Assembly: GCF_001247745.1 (NCBI RefSeq)
Contig: NZ_LAIR01000002.1
Span: 930,001-994,000 of the forward strand
Origin: Luteipulveratus halotolerans
GTDB lineage: Bacteria > Actinomycetota > Actinomycetes > Actinomycetales > Dermatophilaceae
Length of the DNA: 64,000 bases
Direction: 5' to 3'
Every line of letters starts with the position of its first letter. Positions within the stretch are counted from its first letter, which is position 1. Under the pieces are notes generated by a model, which was not told where the DNA came from, searched no databases, and worked only from the letters and a program-made list of their open reading frames with translations. Position numbers and translations under genes: made by a program. Positions 60,275 to 64,000 of this stretch are shown in pieces.

Positions 60275-61150
60275 ATGGAGCACCTGACCCTGCCCGACGG
60301 CCGCACCCTCGACATCTCGCTCAGCGGCCCGGAGGGCGGCGACGTGATGGTGTTCCACCACGGGACCCCCGGTTCGCTGCACGCCTCGCACCGGCTGGAG
60401 TCCGCTGCCCACGCCGCGGGTCTGCGCGTGCTGACGTACTCGCGGGCGGGCTACGGCGGATCCACCCCGCACCCTGGCCGACGCGTGGTCGACATCGCAG
60501 GCGACGTCGCGGCGATGCTCGACCACGTCGGCGCCGACCGGTGCGTGGTGGCCGGCTGGTCCGGAGGCGGCCCGCACTGTCTTGCCACCGCGGCGCGCCT
60601 GAGCGAGCGGGTCGATGCTGCACTCGTGATCGCCGGCGTCGCACCGTACGACGCCGACGGTCTGGACTTCCTGGCCGGGATGGGCGAGGACAACGTCGAG
60701 GAGTTCGGCGCTGCGGTCGAGGGGGAGGCGGCTCTGCGCGCCTACCTCGAGCCGTACCTCCCTCAGCTGAGGGCGGCCACGCCGCAGGACATCATCACCA
60801 GCCTGTCGTCGCTGCTGCCCGACGTCGACCGCGCGGTCATCACCGAACGCACTGGGCAAGACCTGGCCCGCAACTTCCACGAGGCCCTGCGGGTGGGCTA
60901 CGAGGGCTGGTTGGAGGACGACCTGGCCTTCACCCAGCCGTGGGGCTTCGACCTCGCCGAGGTGACCGTGCCGACCTATGTCTGGCAGGGCAGCCTGGAC
61001 CTGATGGTGCCGTTCGCCCACGGCCAGTGGCTCGCCGAGCACCTGCCCCGTGCCACGGCTCACCTCATCGGGGGCGAGGGCCACCTGTCCATCGGTGACG
61101 GTCGCGCCGCGGAGATGATGGCCGAGCTCGCAGCCGCCGCACGAGCCTGA
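60275..61150 (+). CDS. Alpha/beta hydrolase
   Basis: A 291-residue hydrolase. HHGTPGSL is the oxyanion region, GWSGGGPHCL holds the nucleophile Ser, and the late LIGGEGHLS holds the catalytic His. The acid lies probably in VWQGSLDLMVPF (Asp). Substrate unknown. ATG at 60275 is chosen over the frame from 60155 because GAGGAT (60263-60268) ends 6 bases upstream. Confidence 0.83.
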   Translation: MEHLTLPDGRTLDISLSGPEGGDVMVFHHGTPGSLHASHRLESAAHAAGLRVLTYSRAGYGGSTPHPGRRVVDIAGDVAAMLDHVGADRCVVAGWSGGGPHCLATAARLSERVDAALVIAGVAPYDADGLDFLAGMGEDNVEEFGAAVEGEAALRAYLEPYLPQLRAATPQDIITSLSSLLPDVDRAVITERTGQDLARNFHEALRVGYEGWLEDDLAFTQPWGFDLAEVTVPTYVWQGSLDLMVPFAHGQWLAEHLPRATAHLIGGEGHLSIGDGRAAEMMAELAAAARA

Positions 61151-61171
61151 CGCGACGTCTGCCGCCTCCCG

Positions 61172-61222
61172 AACGACGCTGGGCACAAGTGGGGCATGAC
61201 CCCGCCTGTGCCCAGCGTCGTT
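61172..61222. terminator. Long hairpin between hydrolase and tRNA-Leu
   Basis: AACGACGCTGGGCAC (61172-61186) pairs perfectly with 61208-61222. The stem continues, with one mismatch and one G-T pair, through GGGG/CCCC to a 5-base loop. It probably terminates both the hydrolase mRNA (plus) and the tRNA transcript (minus). Confidence 0.75.
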
Positions 61223-61226
61223 GCTG

Positions 61227-61308
61227 TGCGCGAGGCGGGACTCGAACCCGCACACCCGAAGGCGCTGGCACCTAAAGCCAGTGTGTCTGCCAGTTCCACC
61301 ACTCGCGC
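61227..61308 (-). tRNA. tRNA-Leu (anticodon UAG)
   Basis: An 82-base tRNA on the minus strand. Acceptor GCGCGAG pairs with CTCGCGC, with discriminator A; the anticodon loop is TTTAGGT with stem CTGGC/GCCAG, giving UAG. The T arm is GCGGG-TTCGAGT-CCCGC, and a long variable arm (GCC TTCG GGT) marks it as a class II leucine tRNA. CCA is not encoded. It reads CUA and, by wobble, other CUN codons. Confidence 0.95.
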
Positions 61309-61352
61309 GCACCGCGGAGCCTACGCGTCGGCGTACGGACCCGCGAAGCCGA

Positions 61353-61820
61353 TCAGACCAGCTTGAGCGCCTTGGAGAGCGTGGCGACGTGCCCGGTGGC
61401 GCGCACGTTGTACTTCGGCAGGGTGACCGTGCCGTCCTCGTCGACCACGATGGTGGAACGGATCACGCCCACGACCGTCTTGCCGTAGAGCTTCTTCTCG
61501 CCGTACGCGCCGTAGGCCTCCAGCACCTGCTTGTCCGGGTCGGACAGCAGCGGGTACGTCAGCGACTCCTTCTCGACGAACTGCGCCAGCTTGTCGGGGG
61601 AGTCGGGGGAGATGCCGACGACGTCGTACCCCGCATCGCGCAGCGTCGTGAGCGAGTCGCGGAAGTCGCAGGCCTCCTTGGTGCAGCCCGGCGTCATCGC
61701 GGCGGGGTAGAAGAAGATCACCAGCTTGCGACCGCGGAAGTCCTTCAACGACACGGTGGCGCCGGTGGAGTCCTGCAGCGTGAAGTCGGGTGCGGCGTCA
61801 CCGGTCTCGAGGCGTGGCAT
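61353..61820 (-). CDS. bcp: Thiol peroxidase Bcp (peroxiredoxin)
   Basis: A 155-residue atypical 2-Cys peroxiredoxin. The peroxidatic Cys and a resolving Cys five residues later are in AAMTPGCTKEACDFRD; FFYPAAMTPG and PLLSDPDKQVLEAYGAYG are family blocks. It reduces hydroperoxides using thioredoxin or possibly mycothiol systems. ATG at 61820 has GAGAGGA upstream on the minus strand. Confidence 0.92.
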   Translation of the reverse strand: MPRLETGDAAPDFTLQDSTGATVSLKDFRGRKLVIFFYPAAMTPGCTKEACDFRDSLTTLRDAGYDVVGISPDSPDKLAQFVEKESLTYPLLSDPDKQVLEAYGAYGEKKLYGKTVVGVIRSTIVVDEDGTVTLPKYNVRATGHVATLSKALKLV

Positions 61821-61928
61821 GTCGGTCCTCTCTTCGCCCGCGAACGGGCCGTGTCGGGGGTTCGGGCCCTACGTTAGGGTCGCAGCGAGAAGTTTGTGGA
61901 ACGGCCGTCCGCAGGAGAAGGAGACACC

Positions 61929-62198
61929 ATGGCAGAGAAGCGCGTTCGCTCCCAGAAGGAGATCGAGGCCGACCTCGCCGCGACCCGCCAGCGGCTGGCC
62001 GGCACGATCGACGAGCTCGCCTTCCGGGCGCAGCCCAAGGAGGTCGCCAAGCGTCAGGTCGAGAGCCTCAAGCTCGCGGCCAACGACGCCACCCGCACGC
62101 CCGACGGCGAGCTCAAGACCGACAAGGTGGCCGCCGGTGTCGGCGGCCTGGGCGCCTTCCTGCTGCTGCTCGGCCTGATCCGCCGCGCCCGCAGCTGA
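61929..62198 (+). CDS. DUF3618 membrane protein
   Basis: An 89-residue protein. The DUF3618 signature is RSQKEIEADLAATRQRLAGT followed by IDELAFRAQPKEVAKRQVES. A C-terminal membrane helix is present (GGLGAFLLLLGLIRRARS). Function unknown, commonly found next to membrane-stress genes in actinomycetes. ATG at 61929 has AAGGAG (61917-61922). It lies 4 bases before the GroES-like gene, so the two are an operon. Confidence 0.8.
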   Translation: MAEKRVRSQKEIEADLAATRQRLAGTIDELAFRAQPKEVAKRQVESLKLAANDATRTPDGELKTDKVAAGVGGLGAFLLLLGLIRRARS

Positions 62199-62202
62199 GC
62201 GC

Positions 62203-62544
62203 GTGGCCGAGCCCGCGACGACGGATGGCCTGCCCATCCGGATGCTGCACGACCGCGTCCTGGTCTCCCGTGAGGGCGAGCCCGGTGAGCGCAAGTCCGG
62301 TGGCGGCATCGTCATCCCGGCCACCGCGAGCGTGGGCAAGCGCCTCGCCTGGGCCGAGGTCGTCGCTCTCGGCGCGCACGTGCGCCAGGTCAACCTCGGC
62401 GACCGGGTGCTCTACGACCCCGAGGACAAGGCCGAGGTCGAGCTGCAGTCCAAGGACTACGTCCTGCTGCGCGAGCGTGACCTGCACGCCGTGACCGTGG
62501 CCGCGACGACGAGCGACAACGGACGCACCGGCCTCTACCTGTGA
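62203..62544 (+). CDS. GroES-like co-chaperonin family protein
   Basis: A 113-residue protein. The segment IRMLHDRVLVSREGEPGERKSGG and the later GDRVLYDPEDKAEVELQ, YVLLRERDL match the Cpn10 fold, including a mobile-loop-like stretch (GERKSGGGIVIPATASVGKR). It is about 10 residues longer than true GroES and is encoded without groEL, so it is probably a distinct actinobacterial paralogue rather than the main co-chaperonin. GTG at 62203 follows the DUF3618 stop by 4 bases. Confidence 0.78.
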   Translation: MAEPATTDGLPIRMLHDRVLVSREGEPGERKSGGGIVIPATASVGKRLAWAEVVALGAHVRQVNLGDRVLYDPEDKAEVELQSKDYVLLRERDLHAVTVAATTSDNGRTGLYL

Positions 62545-62547
62545 CGC

Positions 62548-62595
62548 GTACGACGACGCCGCACCTTCTTCGGTGAAGGTGCGGCGTCGTCGTAC
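62548..62595. terminator. 20-base-pair bidirectional terminator
   Basis: GTACGACGACGCCGCACCTT (62548-62567) pairs perfectly with 62576-62595 over an 8-base loop. It lies between the convergent GroES-like and kbl genes and likely serves both. Confidence 0.82.
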
Positions 62596-62600
62596 TCGGG

Positions 62601-63797
62601 TCAGCTGCCGGTGACCTCGGCGCGCGCGTCGACGAACGCCTGCACGCACGTGCGCACGTCGTCCTCGCTGTGCGCTGCCGAGAGCTGGACGCGGATGCGC
62701 GCCTTGCCCTGCGGCACGACCGGGTAGGAGAACGCGATCACGTAGACGCCACGCTCGAGCATGGCGTCGGCGACCTGTGCGGCCGTCCGCGCACCGTCCT
62801 CGCCCGGGAACATCACCGGCGTGATCGGGTGGGTGCCGGGCAGCAGCTCGAAGCCGGCCTCGTCCATCAGCTCGCGGAACAGAGTCGTGTTGCGCTGCAA
62901 CGCCTTTCGCTGGTCGGCGGAGCCTGCCGCGAGCTCGAGCGCCTTGAGCGAGCCGGCCACGACGCTCGGAGCGACAGCGTTGGAGAAGAGGTAGGGGCGT
63001 GAGCGCTGACGCAGCAGGTCGACGATCTCCTGGTGCGCGGCGACGTAGCCGCCGGATGCGCCGCCGAGGGCCTTGCCGAGCGTGCCGGTGACGATGTCGA
63101 CACGGTCGAGCACGCCCTTGAGCTCGTGGGTGCCGCGGCCGCCCTCGCCGACGAACCCGACCGCGTGCGAGTCGTCGACCATGACGAGGGCACCGAACTC
63201 GTCTGCGAGGTCACAGATCTCGTCGAGCGGTGCGTAGTAGCCGTCCATCGAGAACACGCCGTCGGTCACCACGACGGTACGACGCGCGCCGGCATCGCGG
63301 GCCGCCTCGAGCTGGGTGCGCAGGTCGGCCATGTCGGCGTTCTTGTAGCGGAAGCGCTGCGCCTTCGACAGGCGGATGCCGTCGATGAGCGACGCGTGGT
63401 TGAGCTCGTCGCTGATGATCGCGTCCTCGGCGCCGAACAGCACCTCGAACGTGCCGCCGTTGGCGTCGAAGCAGGAGGAGTAGAGGATCGCGGCGTCCTG
63501 CCCGGCGAAGTCGGCGAGCCGTCGCTCCAGCTCGGTGTGCCGGGCCTGCGTGCCGCAGATGAAGCGCACCGACGCCATCCCGAAACCCCACTCCTGCAGG
63601 GCGTTCGAGGCGGCAGCCACGACCTCGGGATGGTCGGCCAGGCCGAGGTAGTTGTTGGCGCAGAAGTTCAGCGCCTCCGCCTGCTTCGTCGTGACGTGCG
63701 CCGACTGGGGCGAGGTCAGCTCACGTTCGTGCTTGGTGAGGCCGGCCTCGTCGATCTCGGCCAGCGTGGCGGCCAGGTCGTCCTTGATGCTGTACAT
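62601..63797 (-). CDS. kbl: Glycine C-acetyltransferase (2-amino-3-ketobutyrate CoA ligase)
   Basis: A 398-residue PLP enzyme that cleaves 2-amino-3-oxobutyrate, made from threonine by Tdh, into glycine and acetyl-CoA. Family blocks are LNFCANNYLGLADHPEV, YSSCFDANGGTFEVLFGAEDAI, SDELNHASLIDGIRLSKA, MVDDSHAVGFVG and the PLP Lys in TGTLGKALGGASGGYV. ATG at 63797 has GAAGGAG upstream on the minus strand. The 26-residue extension to 63875 is rejected because it would overlap tdh. tdh lies 43 bases upstream on the same strand. Confidence 0.95.
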   Translation of the reverse strand: MYSIKDDLAATLAEIDEAGLTKHERELTSPQSAHVTTKQAEALNFCANNYLGLADHPEVVAAASNALQEWGFGMASVRFICGTQARHTELERRLADFAGQDAAILYSSCFDANGGTFEVLFGAEDAIISDELNHASLIDGIRLSKAQRFRYKNADMADLRTQLEAARDAGARRTVVVTDGVFSMDGYYAPLDEICDLADEFGALVMVDDSHAVGFVGEGGRGTHELKGVLDRVDIVTGTLGKALGGASGGYVAAHQEIVDLLRQRSRPYLFSNAVAPSVVAGSLKALELAAGSADQRKALQRNTTLFRELMDEAGFELLPGTHPITPVMFPGEDGARTAAQVADAMLERGVYVIAFSYPVVPQGKARIRVQLSAAHSEDDVRTCVQAFVDARAEVTGS

Positions 63798-63840
63798 GGG
63801 GCTCCTTCGGGGGTCGTACGACGACAGCGCGGGTGAGGGG

Positions 63841-64000
63841 TCAGCTCCAGTCCATGACGACCTTGCCGCACTCACCGGAGCGGGCGGCGGCGAACGCGTC
63901 CTGCCACTGCTCGGCCGGGAAGCGGTGGGTGATCACGGACTGCACAGCGCGCTCGAGCACCTGCGAGGACTGCAGCATCGCGCTCATGGCGTACCAGGTG
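63841..64000 (-). CDS. tdh: L-threonine 3-dehydrogenase, C-terminal fragment
   Basis: Only the last 52 codons are in the window, reading minus strand to a stop at 63841-63843. The C terminus TWYAMSAMLQSSQVLERAVQ, then ITHRFPAEQWQDAF and GECGKVVMDWS matches the end of zinc-dependent threonine dehydrogenase. It pairs with kbl downstream to degrade threonine to glycine and acetyl-CoA. The N-terminal catalytic part lies outside the window. Confidence 0.85.
   Translation of the reverse strand, partial: TWYAMSAMLQSSQVLERAVQSVITHRFPAEQWQDAFAAARSGECGKVVMDWS

Overview
The window reads as chromosomal DNA of a high-GC actinomycete. Codon third positions are almost all G or C. Gene order resembles the mycobacterial blocks etfBA-iscS-mnmA...ligA-gatCAB...ilvBNC-leuB and murI-Rv1339-rph-rdgB. 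Features fitting mycothiol-using actinomycetes are a mycoredoxin-like protein, a DinB-like protein and actinobacteria-specific lipoproteins. Placement within Micrococcales (Dermacoccaceae/Intrasporangiaceae-like) is a guess. No IS element, prophage, CRISPR array, rRNA or integration site was seen, so this is core genome.

Layout. 1-3.9 kb: end of a poly-gamma-glutamate (capsule or peptide polymer) operon, pgsB-pgsC-capA, with an internally duplicated PgsC. 3.9-8.2 kb: glycogen debranching enzyme divergent from a YbjN-like chaperone and an enoyl-CoA hydratase, then a small membrane protein. 8.2-10.1 kb: electron transfer flavoprotein etfBA. 10.3-24.6 kb: lipoprotein, then a long co-directional run with 4-base overlaps (cysteine desulfurase, mnmA, two paralogous septum-formation-like lipoproteins, a MetE-like protein, ligA, DinB-like, mycoredoxin), then gatCAB and a lipoprotein sortase. 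24.6-29.3 kb: a frame-shifted sigma-like/transmembrane protein, a sugar dehydrogenase lipoprotein, a 2-hydroxyacid dehydrogenase and a SixA-like phosphatase.

29.3-47.8 kb is mainly branched-chain amino acid synthesis: ilvD, ilvB-ilvN-ilvC, leuB, ilvE and cimA (isoleucine via citramalate). It is interrupted by a DrrAB-type ABC exporter, its likely SARP/NB-ARC/TPR regulator and an NDH-2. ilvB and cimA each have a short leader peptide (VARILVLPRRAC; VMSPGPAVTPAVTIIIC) followed by a U-tailed terminator, so both look controlled by ribosome-mediated attenuation. A third leader-like peptide (MPRRVLILRPRGESH) lies at 40.1 kb in a small unit with competing hairpins and a 20-residue ORF. This is the most unusual non-coding structure in the window.

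47.8-64 kb: truncated haemoglobin, two uncharacterised proteins, an SGNH esterase, FAH-family and LLM-family enzymes, murI with the Rv1339-type phosphodiesterase, panE, an amino acid permease, rph-rdgB, a membrane-anchored molybdopterin enzyme, an alpha/beta hydrolase, tRNA-Leu(UAG), peroxiredoxin Bcp, a DUF3618 protein plus GroES-like protein, and kbl-tdh (threonine degradation, tdh cut by the window end).

A recurring feature is a TANNNT-like hexamer ending 5 to 8 bases before the start codon. This suggests that about 20 of these genes make leaderless mRNAs, and it helped fix several starts.
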